The notes under the pieces are model-generated. The model saw only the letters and a program-made list of their open reading frames with translations. It did no database searches and had not been told where the DNA came from. DNA of 64,000 nt from Rhodamnia argentea (Eukaryota; Streptophyta; Magnoliopsida; Myrtales; Myrtaceae). The stretch lies in contig NC_063155.1 of assembly GCF_020921035.1 (NCBI RefSeq), forward strand, positions 8,913,001 to 8,977,000. The letters are read 5' to 3'. This document shows positions 27,516-39,619 of this stretch, piece by piece; within the stretch, counting starts at the first letter, position 1, and every line of letters starts with the position of its first letter. Made by a program: the position numbers and the translations under genes.

Positions 27516-28530
27516 ATGGCACACCGCACCAAGCACAGGCGCGATATGGCAGCTGCAGAGCTCCAAACCCGGACTCAACCCACCCTCAAGAAGCACCCAA
27601 AGCAAGCCCTTATCACCACCGCCATAGCCATAGTCGAAGACCCAGATCCCGCCATTCCCTCTAAGCCCTTCGACATGCCCAGGATTGCAATTTCCCAGAA
27701 GCCCACCAATTTCAGCTCTACGCCTACTAAAGTAGACACCCTCTTGCAAGCCAAGGCCTTGAATAAATCTGCAGACTTTGAGTCTTCCAAGTTCTCTTCT
27801 TGCTCGGCCACGGCCAAGCAAGGCAAGGGAAATCAAGAAGTGGGGAAGCGGGGCAAGAAGACGAAGGGCGACTGTGCGGTGAAGGCGAAGAAATTGGTGG
27901 CCAGGGAATGGGAGGATGGGGACGGGGGAGCTAGGGCGGTTGAGAAGGAGAGGAGTAAGATTAAGGTGTCTCGAGATGGGATTGACATGGTCAAGTTCTC
28001 GTCTCTGTCGGTGGAGGAGGAGGAGGAGTTGAGGAAGTGCCACGAAGAGGCTGTTGATGGTGCGAGGAGGAATTCGACGTCTTCAATGGTGGCGAGTGGT
28101 AGGAGGAGGAGGTCCTTCGGGGGCGCACAGGTTGAGCTGGGTGATGTTTTCGCGAGCAGCGGAGTGAGAGTTGTTGCAGTGGACATGCCACCCTTTATGC
28201 AGATTCATGCTGTGGACTGTGCGAGGAAGGCCTCTGATAGCCTTGAGAAGTTCAGCTGCAAGGCGCTTGCTTTCACACTCAAGAAGGTAACCAGATTTCT
28301 GCATAGGATTCTAGTAAGTTTACTGGGTCTCTGCTTGCGGTTTTTTGATTGATGAACATGTGTGGGTGTTGCAGGAGTTTGATGGGGTTTACGGACCTGC
28401 TTGGCACTGCATTGTAGGGACAAGCTTTGGGTCTTTTGTGACACACTCGGTTGGGGGGTTCATGTACTTCTCAATGGATCAAAAGACGTATGTCCTCTTG
28501 TTTAAAACTACAGTACAAAGAGCAGATTGA
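27516..28530 (+). CDS. Dynein light chain (LC8/DLC1 family) with long N-terminal extension
   Basis: Two exons (27516-28286, 28375-28530) give 308 residues. The C-terminal ~85 residues (from about 224) are a complete LC8 domain: MQIHAVDCARKASDSLEKFS, the helix ending at the intron, then EFDGVYGPAWHCIVGTSFGS, ending in a FMYFSMDQKTYVLLFKTT strand. LC8 proteins are dimeric hubs that bind short linear motifs. Flowering plants lack cytoplasmic dynein heavy chains, so plant members act elsewhere, for example as dimerisation hubs. The first ~220 residues are Lys/Ser/Ala-rich, charged and probably disordered, longer than a canonical ~90-residue LC8; At5g20110-like plant members also carry extensions. 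The start is the first ATG after the (TC)8 leader. Confidence 0.9.
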
Positions 28531-31500
28531 GGTCGCTTGACTAGGGAGGAAAAGGAGAAAGATTGGAGAGCCTTTTTTTAGGTAGGGAAAGTCCTCTGTA
28601 AGGCTATAAAAGCTACACCGCAATGTTGTATCCTCTTTGTAAATTGTACATTGGTTCTGATTTACAAGAGTTGGGGAAATTGCATTGCCCTTTTGCTTTC
28701 GTCACTTTCCTTATGTTAGAAGTAGCTTTTTCTAGAGTGGGCTCACGTGATGGAAGGCTGAAGCTGAATCTTGAAGACGTTGCTTTTGCTAGTTTGTCTT
28801 GGGATTTACTGAGGGACAAGCCAGATGGAATTGGAAGCTCTTAAGTCTCCAATTTTCATTTGGAATTCTTGCTTGGCATTATAGCTTCTTGCCCACTCCC
28901 TGTTCTTTAGTCGTTCAGTTGGGCTCCTCATTCTGATTCATGAAGCTGAAATTGGTTATGCACATCAGCACTGAGTTAGCTCATATAGCTTTGGTTCATA
29001 GCTCAGTACTTCTAGACATGGTATTTCAATGGTCCAAGACCAAGCGGCCTAGCGGCAGTGCACTCGACCTCGGCCCTTTGTGTCGAGAGGTGTCAGCCGC
29101 AAATCTGAAGCGCGTCATCGGGTCGAGGTAAGCCACAAAAGGGATATCGATTCGACTTTCCATTAACTCCATGCTCTGTGCTAACAGCGATGAATTGTAT
29201 AATCTAACTTCGCGGTTAAACACCCTTTAATCTTTATGAGCAAATTCAAATTTCAAAACCAAGGTCTCAACATACATGGAGTCAGCTGGTCCATAATGTG
29301 TGACTCACCTTTAATTGCACCAAAATTCCGTCCAACGGCTACATAACAATCACTAGCTGGCAAGCTCGAACGTACACTAGGCTGCCTCTAGAATTCAAAT
29401 TTAATGAAGCTGGAATGGATGATGGAGTGTAATTTTGCACATCCCATCAACATAATTGGGGGTTTGGTCAAAGGTACTCTGAAAATGTTTTATGACCCTT
29501 TTTGCAGATCCAGGGGCCCCTCAAGATTATTGATTTTCCTAGGGGAAAGATGGGTCCTGGTGCTTCAGTTCATCAAGATGTGGGTTAGGGTGCTCCAGGG
29601 CCTGGGGCCAAGAAGTCACTGTTCTTCCAGGATTTTAGTCTCCCTCACCAATGATCAAACAAAGGCCAGCTCTGTACGTATTCACTTCCAGACAAAACCA
29701 ATGGTCTTGTCTCAAGCAGCAAGAATGGGCCTAGCTTCCCTCATGTGGGCTCTGGTTATTTGCTCTCTTTTTGCTTTTCTTTTCCACGCTGGATTGACCA
29801 TGGGCCTCAACTTTGAGGGGGCTCTCAAAGGGAAAATTTTCCAACATTTTTAGCAGATGAATCTACATTAATTTTGAATTTTGTGAGCCAAATTGTTTGA
29901 AACTAGAATTTCTTGACCAATCTTTTGCTTTTTGTCAACTTGTCTTTAACTCTCTTGGTGACCACATTGGAAACTACTGCGGAGGAAAGAAAACGCGCAG
30001 GTAGTGATTTGACTTGTATGAACTATAAAGGGAACCTTACTTGGAACAATACTGTTTCTGTATATGGCAACCTTATCTACAGCAACCTTAGCTGTGTCTT
30101 TCCATATGTAAAAAAACCCTTCCAAACTCAGCTGCTTGGCTCGCCAAAATCAAAATCATATTTCTTGGACACGTGTCTGCTGAGGAAAGGACAGAGTTTT
30201 GCCACTAAGTACTTTCCGAGATACTTCTTAGACGACTCAATAAAATAAATTTTGTCATTATTAAAGCACTGCCTTCCACTTAACATCTTGGCTTAAATTT
30301 CAAAGTCCAGTGAAAAGCCTCTAAAACAGTAGGTTCATATGTTTTACAGGTTGGAATAAGTTCTTTCGAAATCAGCTATATTTCGCTCGTAGAGATTTTT
30401 CAAAAAAATTCATTTAAACTTATCCAACAAATGGCTCTTTCTTACGAATTATCCCATCGAAGTCATCTTGTCTCAAGATCCGAGATCAAGTTATGATGGA
30501 TTACGATGAAACTGATAGGAAAACGAGGTGAATGCTTATCGGTATAAAAGAAGTCATTTTGAGAACATTGACGATTGATATGGCAATCGAGACGAGCGAT
30601 TGCTAAGCAAGTCGCTTTCGGTGCAGTTGAAAATGGGATGGCAATTTGACAAACATAAGTGGCACATGAAAAGGACTGGGAGCTAAATTAAGGAAAATGC
30701 AAGCAGGGCTTTAAAGAAAATTAACTATGGTTGCTTCAGCTGCATTGCTTATTATTTTTTATAGACAAGTTAGGCGCACCGCGTGGCACGGAACATTGTT
30801 TGGGCTCAGTTTTGTTCATGCTTTTTTTGTAAATAAGAAAAAGCAAAGGACTGAAGTGCAAAGTTAGGTCCATATGATACATGAAATCTTCTCTTGACTA
30901 CAAGATTAGGATTCGAACCTTAAAAAAATAAAGAAACGATTTTGTAATGCGCTTTCTCTCTCTCTCTCTTCTCTCTCTACATATAAATATATATTATATA
31001 AATAAAATATAATGTACATGTAACAAACATCAAGATCAATCTCTTAGATTGGATCGAGTTTGTGTAAGATTGAGATGATGGCAAATACTAATTTATAGTC
31101 TCGAGCATACTTTATTCAGGTTTAAACTATTCGAGTCAAGATATGTCTCGCTAATGAAAATCAAGCCATCATCCTACATACGTCATTAAGGGTATTTACA
31201 TTTTCTATGGTTATCTCGTGACGAAGCGATTTTTATAAAATTGGTGATCATTAAATGACTTGAAATCAAGAATGCGTGGTTTCTTTTGGAATATCAATTA
31301 AATCCGTGAAGGCCTCCTCTTCTTTTGCCTTTAATTTGCTTGGAATAGATAAGTGATGGAATCCGGGAGAATGGCGATAAATTTCAGTATGAAAAATAAA
31401 AAATAAGAGGTGACCGTATGAATTCATCAAAGTTCCCTTGACTATGAATATGCTTAGTCATAATGAAGAAAATAAAGGGAAAATAAGTGTATTTATGCTC

Positions 31501-32489
31501 CAAATTTATTCTGGCGGAACTTCAACACCTTTATCGGAGAGATCGCCAAGAGAGAGTCTAAATCCGAGCCCGTCAACATATCTAATTGAACTCACTTCGC
31601 TCAAAAGCTTAACCCTAAAGTTATGTGCCAACATGAATATATTAACCGCTTAAAATTACGTAGCGGAATAGACTATTAACCTCAACAACGACTTCCTAAT
31701 GGGAAGTTGTAAGTAGGTTTCGTTGAATAGAATCCGCACTGTGAAGCGCGAAGCGTCGCACGAAGAAGAAGAAGAAAAAAAAGGTATTGTACAAGACATT
31801 CCCGCTTCTGACGTGAGAAGAGCTTTCTTTTGTCTTGAACACATCCGGTCATTTGTGCGAGTTTTATATCCAGTTGAGTTGTTTTATTTGGAAATGCTTT
31901 GGAATTGAGTGAAAACACTCGAGCGCGTGAGCGATTGTAACTCTAATTCTCCGATTATAATAAACTGTTTATTATTGGCTCTTCCCGTGAACGGAAATAC
32001 CCATGTTCGGCCGAATCACAAATCTCTGATGTCCTTATTATTTCTTATTTATTTTTCTGATATTTTCACATTGACTTATATGTAAGATCAAGTGATGAAT
32101 CAAGAACAATCACCATAATCATTTTTCTTAAAAAAAAAAAAGACAATCTTAAATCTACTGATAAAAAGAAAGCCACAAAGGTTCTTCCGGGAAGAGAATA
32201 GGAAAAAAACAGCTCACGAGCAGTGTACCAAGCTCTGACTTCAGCTTCTTCCTCCCACCTCCAGGCAAGGAGACCGCTCATCTCTGTCTCTGTCTCTCTC
32301 TCTCTCTCTACTTAAACAAATCGTCAGCTCAGTGCTCACTGATCTTCCCCATACTACTGGGATTCACTTACTGCCACTGTCATTGCTCTCCAATCCCAAG
32401 AACCCAACTTTATCACCGCCTTTGCTGACCCGGATCCACCCCCTGTTCGGGTCCTGCCCCACTCGCATGAACACGGACCCCCCATTTCG
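28531..32489. other. Long intergenic region (4 kb)
   Basis: Mostly AT-rich, with no complete gene recognised. It contains one exon-like open stretch (29508-29654, listed separately), a short (TC)n at about 30955-30978 followed by AT-rich sequence, and a TC-rich leader at 32281-32308 just before the bHLH gene. Open frames 29913-30248 and 31438-31653 lack recognisable domains. Confidence 0.55.
29508..29654 (+). pseudogene. Possible orphan last exon of an unrecognised protein, one internal stop
   Basis: A pyrimidine tract and CAG acceptor precede a 49-codon frame reading IQGPLKIIDFPRGKMG..., ending ...FFQDFSLPHQ then TGA. One in-frame TAG interrupts it after QDVG. The phrase composition looks like real protein, but I cannot name the family. 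No matching upstream exons were found. It could be a decayed gene remnant or chance. Confidence 0.3.
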
Positions 32490-34549
32490 ATGGACGCGCC
32501 GATAGTCAACGAGTCCTCCTTCTCTGCTGCCAACCCATCCGCCTACAGCCTAGCCGAGATTTGGCCCCCGAGCGGAGACCCCGGCATTGTCGGGTCGGGG
32601 GGGCCCCGAGCTGGGAACCTGGACGGGTCGGCGGAGGAATCGACGGTGACGGAGCAGAGCGGTAGTGGGAGGAAGAGGAAGGATGCGAACTCCGAGGACG
32701 AATCGTCGAAGAGGGTGTCTTCAAGTTGTGTCCTGGGCAGTGATTTGGTCAGTCCAGTGCAATTTTCTCTTCTTGCTCCGTTCTGGATTGGGCTTGTCTT
32801 AATATGTTTGAAGTTTCAATTTTTAATGTTCTGCTCTTGGCCTATGATTTTAGGTCATTGGATTTGAGTAGATTTGCTGTAATCACTCAAGCATTGACTT
32901 TTATGAATCTTGGCTTGATTTGGTATTGTTTCTAGCAATTTGATCCGGACTGGTAGACAGTTTATGGGTTTGAGTTTTCTTTAGTTTTGCTAGATGTGAA
33001 GGAACAAATTAATGGTGTAGGAGTCCGCAATGCATTAAATTCGAATCTGATGCGAATCATGTTGATAATCTTTAGAAGCAAGAGATAGGAGTACCAAATT
33101 ACGTTGGTAATCTTGTTATGCAAAGATCTATGCTCCTCTATGGGATTGCTGTGTTGATTATCTTCCTTTCGTGGAACAGAACAATTCAAATGGTGCCAAG
33201 CGCACGAAAATAGCCGGATCCCGCGATGAAAATGGTGGTTCCAAAGTTGAAGTAGAGGCAAATTCTGTTGCTTGTAATAAATTGTCTGCGGAGCAAAGTG
33301 CTAAACCATCCGAGCCACCAAAGCAAGACTACATTCATGTGAGGGCGAGGAGGGGCCAAGCGACAGACAATCACAGCTTAGCTGAAAGAGTAAATAAAGC
33401 TTTGACTTTTCAAATTGTGTTTGGCAACATACATGGCTGGAAAATATGTACGGATGGAATCAATTGCTGTTAAATCTATTCCCATGTTTCGCATCTCTTT
33501 GGCAGGCTAGGAGAGAGAAGATTAGTGAGAGGATGAAAACTCTTCAAGATTTGGTCCCCGGTTGCAATAAGGTATGCTATTTGTCTTGGCTGAATGAGGG
33601 CCATTGTTAACCATATGTAGGCCATCAAACATTTTCATTGTCCCATGTCGCTGCTCACCTTCCTGGTGAACGGTTTTAACCTTTTAAAACCATTCCAAAG
33701 CTAACATATATCATCTACAGAAAACACAAGTTACTTGGTTACATGGTTAAATTCCTGATGTTGTCCTCGTGATCAGATCATTGGAAAGGCGCTGGTTCTT
33801 GATGAGATTATCAATTATATCCAGTCATTGCAGCACCAGGTTGAGGTATGGCTTTTCGGTCACTATTCCAGTTAATGCTGGATGACTTGTTATGCATGTC
33901 TTAGCGTTCTAAATCCATACGATGGATGTTCTAGTTCTTGTCGATGAAGCTCGAAGCGGTTAATTCAAGGATGGACATGAGCCCGGCATTGGACGGCTTC
34001 GTCGCCAAAGATGTAAGAACAAGATGTTTTATGTACAGAAGATAGCTCTGTTAATTTAGTCCACGGCCATAGCGGGTTTGCGGCACGGTATCAGGCCCAA
34101 TTACAACCCCCCTTTCCATTTTTCTATTAGGATAGTGATGTTCTCCTCTTTGAGCTTCTAGTAAATGCATTCCTCATCGGCACCGGTCCCCTTGTGCGGT
34201 GACTTAGTAGAAGAGCAAGTTTTTGCTCTCCACAAGACCATGCAACCGCAACTACGTGAGAATGCTAGTTCTGATGGACGTCACTTTTATTGCTGGCTTG
34301 CTTACTTATGTCCTATTTAATTTGAATTAACTTCCACTGGCAATATTGACTTTAGCTTGTGAACTGTAGCAATTGGCAGCTGCAACTATTGACTAATCCA
34401 ATCTGGGTTTTTCGCTCATGTCACAGCCTTTTGACGGTACTGGGATGATGTTTGCCTCACAAGCAGCGAGGGATTACATGCAAGGATCACAAGCACAACC
34501 GGATTGGCTTCATATGCAGACCGGTGGCGGTTTCAAGAGAGAAACTTGA
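32490..34549 (+). CDS. bHLH79: bHLH transcription factor, bHLH79-like
   Basis: Six exons join in frame: 32490-32747, 33180-33389, 33506-33571, 33777-33845, 33935-34012, 34427-34549, giving 267 residues. The N-terminus ([19 protein letters not shown]) and the block [20 protein letters not shown] are typical of the bHLH79/BEE-type clade. The basic region has H151, E155 and R156 plus the following Arg residues, the pattern that binds E-box/G-box DNA. Helix-loop-helix runs to about residue 201 ([20 protein letters not shown]). The rest is Ser/Gly-rich and probably disordered. It acts in the nucleus as a dimer. Assignment to bHLH79 rests on the N-terminal motif and on proximity to HIPL and MOS14, which I recall as neighbours in Arabidopsis. 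A TC-rich 5' leader precedes it. Confidence 0.9.
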
Positions 34550-35035
34550 TGACAACGGACTTGCTCGGCTTAGCTTAGGATCGAGGAGCCAGATTAACTA
34601 TTCAGGTCCGCGTCGATACGTGACATGGACTTTGGTACTGATTATCTTATTGTTAGTGCTGAATCCACAAAGCGAAGAATTGTCTGTCCATTCTCAATTA
34701 TGTAATACCTAATGTTAGCAGGAAATGCATCTGATTTCCATCTGTACTATGTAACCAGATCAGATACCTGTACACTATTTATTTGCGGCTTCTCAAACAT
34801 AATACGAGGAAGCAAAATTCTACGACTTATTTGTCTTAACATTTCACCAGAATTGCTTTCTTTCATCCAAATCTATACAGCTTCCACATGCTATTGATAA
34901 ACAAAATGACGATATAAATGGCCAAGTGAGACGGACGGATTGATCTGTGGGTGTTTGCCGGAGCTCCTATTCATCTGCACAATCTGCAATTTTGAGATCA
35001 AGTGGCCTGCTTCTCTCCTGGTATTGAGTTTGCTT
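34550..35035. other. Convergent 3' regions of bHLH79-like and germin-like genes
   Basis: Only 486 bases separate the two stop codons. It holds both 3' UTRs. No further gene or repeat is visible. Confidence 0.7.
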
Positions 35036-35692
35036 TCAAGGGCCGAACTTGGCTTTCATCTCGTTGATCACATCTTCTTCAACTTGAAAAGCCTTTGTCA
35101 AGACATCATTTGGAATCGCGGGGGTCGCGCCAAATAGTGTCGTAGAAAGAATCACCGCCCCGGGCAACTGACTGTTGAAGGCTGTGAAGATAAGGGCCTT
35201 CCCTTCCCCAACATTTTTCTGGAAGTGCACTAACCCTTTTGGAACCACAAACATCTGACCTGCAGTGAGGACCTTGGAGTAGAACACGTTACCGGTAGTC
35301 ACGAATCCAACGAGAAGCCTCCCCTCGATGATGATCCCAGACTCGGTTGCGCGAGGGTGCGAGTGGGGCGGATTAAGCCCGCCGGGAGCGAAATCGACGC
35401 GGTTCATCGAAATCCCCAGCGTGTTCAACCCGGGAAAGCTAAGGACGTTTCCAAGGGTCACGCCTGTACCGAATTGATTGCTCGTATTGCCTTCTCTGCT
35501 CAGGCCATCAAAGAAGAAGTCATCTGGGGTTACTTCTGAGGCAGGTTTGCAGGGGAAGCCATTAATAGTTATGGAGGCGTTCACGTCTCCGACGCAGAAG
35601 TCCTGCAACAAATCCGGGTCGGCCAAGGAGGAAGGAGCAGGAAAAACTAGGACGAGTCCTATTGTTAGGCAAAAGAACGGGGAGATCTCCAT
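35036..35692 (-). CDS. Germin-like protein (cupin superfamily, secreted)
   Basis: Single-exon minus-strand frame of 218 residues, a typical germin-like length. The start at 35692 is chosen because it opens a signal peptide (hydrophobic to about residue 22, then ADPDLLQDF); the upstream in-frame sequence is not homologous. The N-terminal disulphide cysteines are C33 and C48. Germin box 1 has H110, H112 and E117, and box 2 supplies H156 in [10 protein letters not shown], completing the Mn-binding cupin site. An NxS/T site is present at N38. Such proteins form apoplastic hexamers; some have superoxide dismutase or oxalate oxidase activity, but the activity cannot be told from sequence. It resembles the '[11 protein letters not shown]' subfamily. 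Confidence 0.93.
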   Translation of the reverse strand: MEISPFFCLTIGLVLVFPAPSSLADPDLLQDFCVGDVNASITINGFPCKPASEVTPDDFFFDGLSREGNTSNQFGTGVTLGNVLSFPGLNTLGISMNRVDFAPGGLNPPHSHPRATESGIIIEGRLLVGFVTTGNVFYSKVLTAGQMFVVPKGLVHFQKNVGEGKALIFTAFNSQLPGAVILSTTLFGATPAIPNDVLTKAFQVEEDVINEMKAKFGP

Positions 35693-37346
35693 GGAAGAGC
35701 TGGGGAATCTACTTGGTAGTAGAAGAAAGTATGAGGCTTCAGTGGGTTCAAAGCATCTCTCTGCTGTTATATACAAGTTTGTTCACCGGTATTAGTTGGA
35801 TGCAAATTGGAGAAGACTAATTGTCTCTTCAGATCAAGTTGAACTGCAGTGGCGTGTGAATGAGGCTTGAAATAAAAGTCCACGCACTAAGGTCAATGAG
35901 CGGAGAAATCAGCAGAAAAAAATTGCAAGGTCGTTGTTAGCAGCATCAGCGATGGAGACAAGTAACACTTTGAATAACTTGTCTAGCAAGTCTCCACCTA
36001 ATCCGAGTGAAAAAAGAATTCCAGAAATAAGCAGGTCTTAGATGTGATTTTACCATTGGGTTAATACCACGAAAAACCCTACACTGATATATCTATGATA
36101 AATTTACCCCAAATAACTCAAAACTAGTACACATGTGACAAATTTACTCTCTGTTAATTTACATTAAATTTTACCGTTAAATTACTGAGTTAGATGACAT
36201 GTCATAATTGACGAGTTGCCAATTTAGGATTGTCATAGGTGCACCAATTTAGAGTTTTCCACGGTAATAATCCAAATTAACGGAAACTAATGGAAGGTAA
36301 ATTTATCACACATATATCGGTTTGAAATTTTTTATGGTAAAAAATTAGCTTTAAATAAATTTGTCACAAATGCATCAATTTGGAGTAAATTTATCACAAA
36401 TATACCAATTTGAGATTTTTCATGCTATTAACCCTTTACTATTTTATGAGGAAAGAAAGGAGTGTGTGACAAATAAATACCTAGCTGAGCAGATTGTTGT
36501 GAATAGACCATGTTACTTCAATGGAATCTCCTCTCATGAAGAGAGTTGGGACATGATTTTTTTAAAACAGCGGTAAGAATCTCTAGTCCTTCCAAAGTTT
36601 TGACGATCTACTACTTCCAAATGGCCTGCAAAATTAAACTTGGCATGAGGAGAACAAAAGAGAAAATCAAGCAATTGGTCAGCCACTGAAAAGCAAAGTA
36701 ATTTGCTGGATTCATTCCTAGGACAATGTCTTGGAGCCGTCACAGTGATCCTTGACAGCTTCTAGCAGGTTTGCTGAAGAAAGTGACTGAAAATTGCAAC
36801 AAAACAGACCCTGCATAAAAAATATCACTTTTTTTTTTTTTCAGGACAGTGAGACAGGGAAGGCAACGAGTTGTCTTCAACATGAGGAAATGAGTCCTAC
36901 AATTAGCTCTCATAAAGCTGTTCCTCAAACATTCTCATCATGCCTGTGTTTTATCCACACATAATCGAGCAGATAAAAATAACATGTGACAAGAACGAGA
37001 AGATGGTAACAGCTTTTCCTGCCTCCTACCAGGAAGGAGAAACCGGAGTGGAGGGATCAACTTACACAAAATTGGCCTGGTAATACACCGAATTCACCTG
37101 GTAAAGGTTCCAAATTGTGTCGGCCCAAATGACTAGCATTTTCTGACCCAAAGAAAAATAACTAGCATTCTTTTTCTTTTTCTTCGTCTTCTGGTTGTTG
37201 GATCAAACCAATTCATTTTTCACCGATGAATTGCTACTTAAGGAGCAATTACAATGTGGTTCCGACACATCAGTGATCAGAGAGAAGACCTTGAATGACA
37301 TAACCTAGCTAAGCTCCCCCAGAGAGCACAAATTCACCTGGGCTAC
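35693..37346. other. Upstream region of the germin-like gene and TE flank
   Basis: It contains the germin-like promoter (minus strand) and a family A foldback element (36058-36434). The remainder, 36444-37346, has no recognisable gene. Confidence 0.6.
36058..36434. mobile_element. Foldback-type TIR element (family A), 9 bp target duplication
   Basis: It starts GGGTTAATACCACGAAAAAC and ends with the exact inverse of GGGTTAATAGCATGAAAAAT. The interior has 'acatgtgacaaatttac' in both orientations. Flanks TTTACCATT (36049-36057) and TTTACTATT (36435-36443) match at 8 of 9 bases. It is the same family as 18585-19127 but shorter, and carries no coding sequence. Confidence 0.78.
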
Positions 37347-37781
37347 TAAGGGCCCGCATGAAAACACTTCTCATTTTTCATTTCTCTGTCGGAGACCCAT
37401 CCGGCAGAGAAATGCGTTTGATAAAAATCTGATCGAAGTAGAAAGCCGTTTGATAAAAAATTTGACTTCTAGTTGTATTTTTCAATTCTGAAGTGAAAAA
37501 TCTTGCCTGATTAGTTTTTGAGTCTAATCTGAGAAGTAAAAAATTTTTACTTCTCCCGGTCCAGAATAGCTTGATTATACCCTCTTCAGAATAGGGAGTA
37601 ACCTACCCCGAAAAAGAAAACGAAGAAGTGAAACAAAGCTGCATATGTGAAACTTGCACATACAAGCATAGGGTAAACACTAGCAAGTATATGTTACCAT
37701 GTTCTTGCCGTGTAACTTGGAGCGATCCATGCTTTAACTCCTTAATTCTATGACGTGACTTTTTATGAGATATTTTTGCAG

Positions 37782-38290
37782 AAGTCCAATGTTGAGGAGG
37801 CCTTGGAGCTCTTGGAAACATGTTTAAAGTCCTGCAAACAATTGGCCTTGCCACTGACCCTCTTTTATGATGAAATGAATGCCTTGTCGAATCAAAGAAA
37901 TCTGCACCCCAGCAATAATGGAATGGTGAAATTGTGTTCTGAGTTAATTTAGATGTTAATTTTGGCTAAAAAAATACATTGGGGGCATTACCTACCCGTT
38001 CTTGTTGTAGGATTGGTAAAAATGCTGGAGAATTAGAATCTATATATCTTTTGGATATTGAAGATGGGAGGTTGCCTCTTAATGATTCCTATTGCGGATT
38101 AGAAGGTGAATAAAGTCTGCATTTTGGGAATTTTGCTCTACAACAGAAATTTGTCAATGTGTTCGAGACAAGATAGTTGCACATAATAGCTTCTCTAACT
38201 TCCCTTTGTAGGGGAACTATGGATGAGCTTGGATGGTGATATATCTCCGATATGCGTGAACATTTTGCCTTTGAGTTCCTCATCATTGCA
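37782..38290 (+). pseudogene. Multi-exon gene fragment resembling plant FANCI (Fanconi anaemia group I)
   Basis: Three exon-like blocks keep matching splice phases: 37782-37925 (KSNVEEALELLETCLKSCKQ then ALPLTLFYDE), 38011-38105 (IGKNAGELESIYLLDIEDGR) and 38212 to about 38280 (GELWMSLDGDISPICVNILP). Each has AG before and GT after. The first block has a one-base frameshift at CACCCCAGC, and an early stop follows the third. Retained introns show the copy was made at DNA level, not by retroposition. The match to FANCI, a DNA crosslink-repair scaffold, is from memory and moderately sure. No start or C-terminal part is present. Confidence 0.55.
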
Positions 38291-38733
38291 GTTATGTCAA
38301 TTTGATGCCTTACTCTCCGCCTCGTGAAAGTCTCTTGGTGATTTCTTTTGACACTGTTATTTCTTCTTGTTGCAGGTCTCCTCTATTTCAGGTTCTTGAT
38401 GACTACAACTCGCTTTTTGTTCTGTCATTTTGTTACCCCTTGTCTACAGGATCTGCACCATGGCAAGGATGTCACTCCAACTTAGGTTTACCTAGCTGTA
38501 TTGATAATAATTGCTCCAGAGCTTAGTGAATCCTAGTGTATAACCATGTGGTGAGTTTTGCTGAAGTTGCTGAATGCAATCAGGCATATTCTATATCTCT
38601 CTCATTCGGCATGGCGGGACTGCCATGGATTCTAATGTTCGAGTTGCGAATTGTCAATTTTTTTAGTGAATTTCATGATGACTGATACTAAATGCAACAG
38701 ACCATTGACTGCTTTTCATTGCCCATTACGTAG

Positions 38734-39114
38734 ATATTCCCAGTAAATGTAAAAGGGAGAGCAGGAAGCATTGTGACGTTTACCCACTGGTCCTGCTCCT
38801 GGATCATGACCTACACTTTCAACTTCATGTTCGAATGGAGCGCGCCCGGTATGCTCTCTATCTCTGTCGACTTGGTTTAGTAGTGTGATCTCAGAGTTTG
38901 GAGTGAAAGCACATGTGACGCCGCATGGGCAAATTAGATGCATTATCTGAGAGTTGTTTTGCATTTGTACTTTGCTTTTTCCAGGAACATTTTTCAAATT
39001 CGCGGGCATTTGTGGTTTAGCAATCCTGTTTACTGCAAAGTTAGTGCCCAAGACCAAAGGGAAGCCCTGGAAGAAGTGCAAGCATCGCTTGTTCATATTT
39101 CTGCAGTGAGTTAA
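38734..39114 (+). pseudogene. ERD6-like sugar transporter fragment (last two exons)
   Basis: Block 1 (38734-38848) encodes IFPVNVKGRAGS followed by a diverged helix (WIMTYTFNFMFEWSAP). Block 2 (38985-39114) encodes GTFFKFAGICGLAILFTAKL and VPKTKG, the conserved end of the major-facilitator sugar transporter family, in which PETKG is the hallmark. A frameshift after KGK puts the final LEEVQASL segment in another frame. The intron between the blocks is retained. ERD6-like proteins export sugars from the vacuole. This copy lacks the first ~10 membrane helices and is not functional. Confidence 0.75.
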
Positions 39115-39619
39115 AGTAATGTGATCTTCTATTTAGTCAAAAGACATTGCAATTGCGCCTATTGGGATATCGAAGGACACTTGTAGGATCGACATTTCGT
39201 TCCTCATTGCAAACAATGAATTCGTGATTTTGTGTTGATCTTGCATTTGCAATTTGTGAATATATATCCTCAAAATATGGGACTCTATAATCTGGTGTAT
39301 GTGTATGTTTTGTGCTTCGGACGTTTTTCGTTTCAGGTCTCCGATTCTATCCACAAAGTGGTAATTCACAATATGGACCGCTTAAATCTTTTTCATCTGA
39401 GTTTGACCAGAAAAATCTTTTTCCATTGTAGTTAATATCTATTTGTGGTAATCATCCTATTAAAATGGCCTTTTTCTTCTGTTCGCTCCATCATCTTTTA
39501 ACAAAACCTCTAGGAATTCATATTCAACTGAGTATGTTTCAGAATATGCTTCATTTTCTGTTCCAGTTTGCAACAAAAAAATGTTGTAAACTGTTACTGT
39601 TAAAAGATGAAACAATGAA

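Noticed and set aside
27498-28191. Several minus-strand frames across the dynein light chain exon
   Set aside because: Shadows of a GC-rich coding exon; the sense strand has an intact LC8 domain and start.
29913-30248. Frame with an apparent signal peptide
   Set aside because: It lacks an ATG at its start (TTG), has no homologue I recognise and no splice context.
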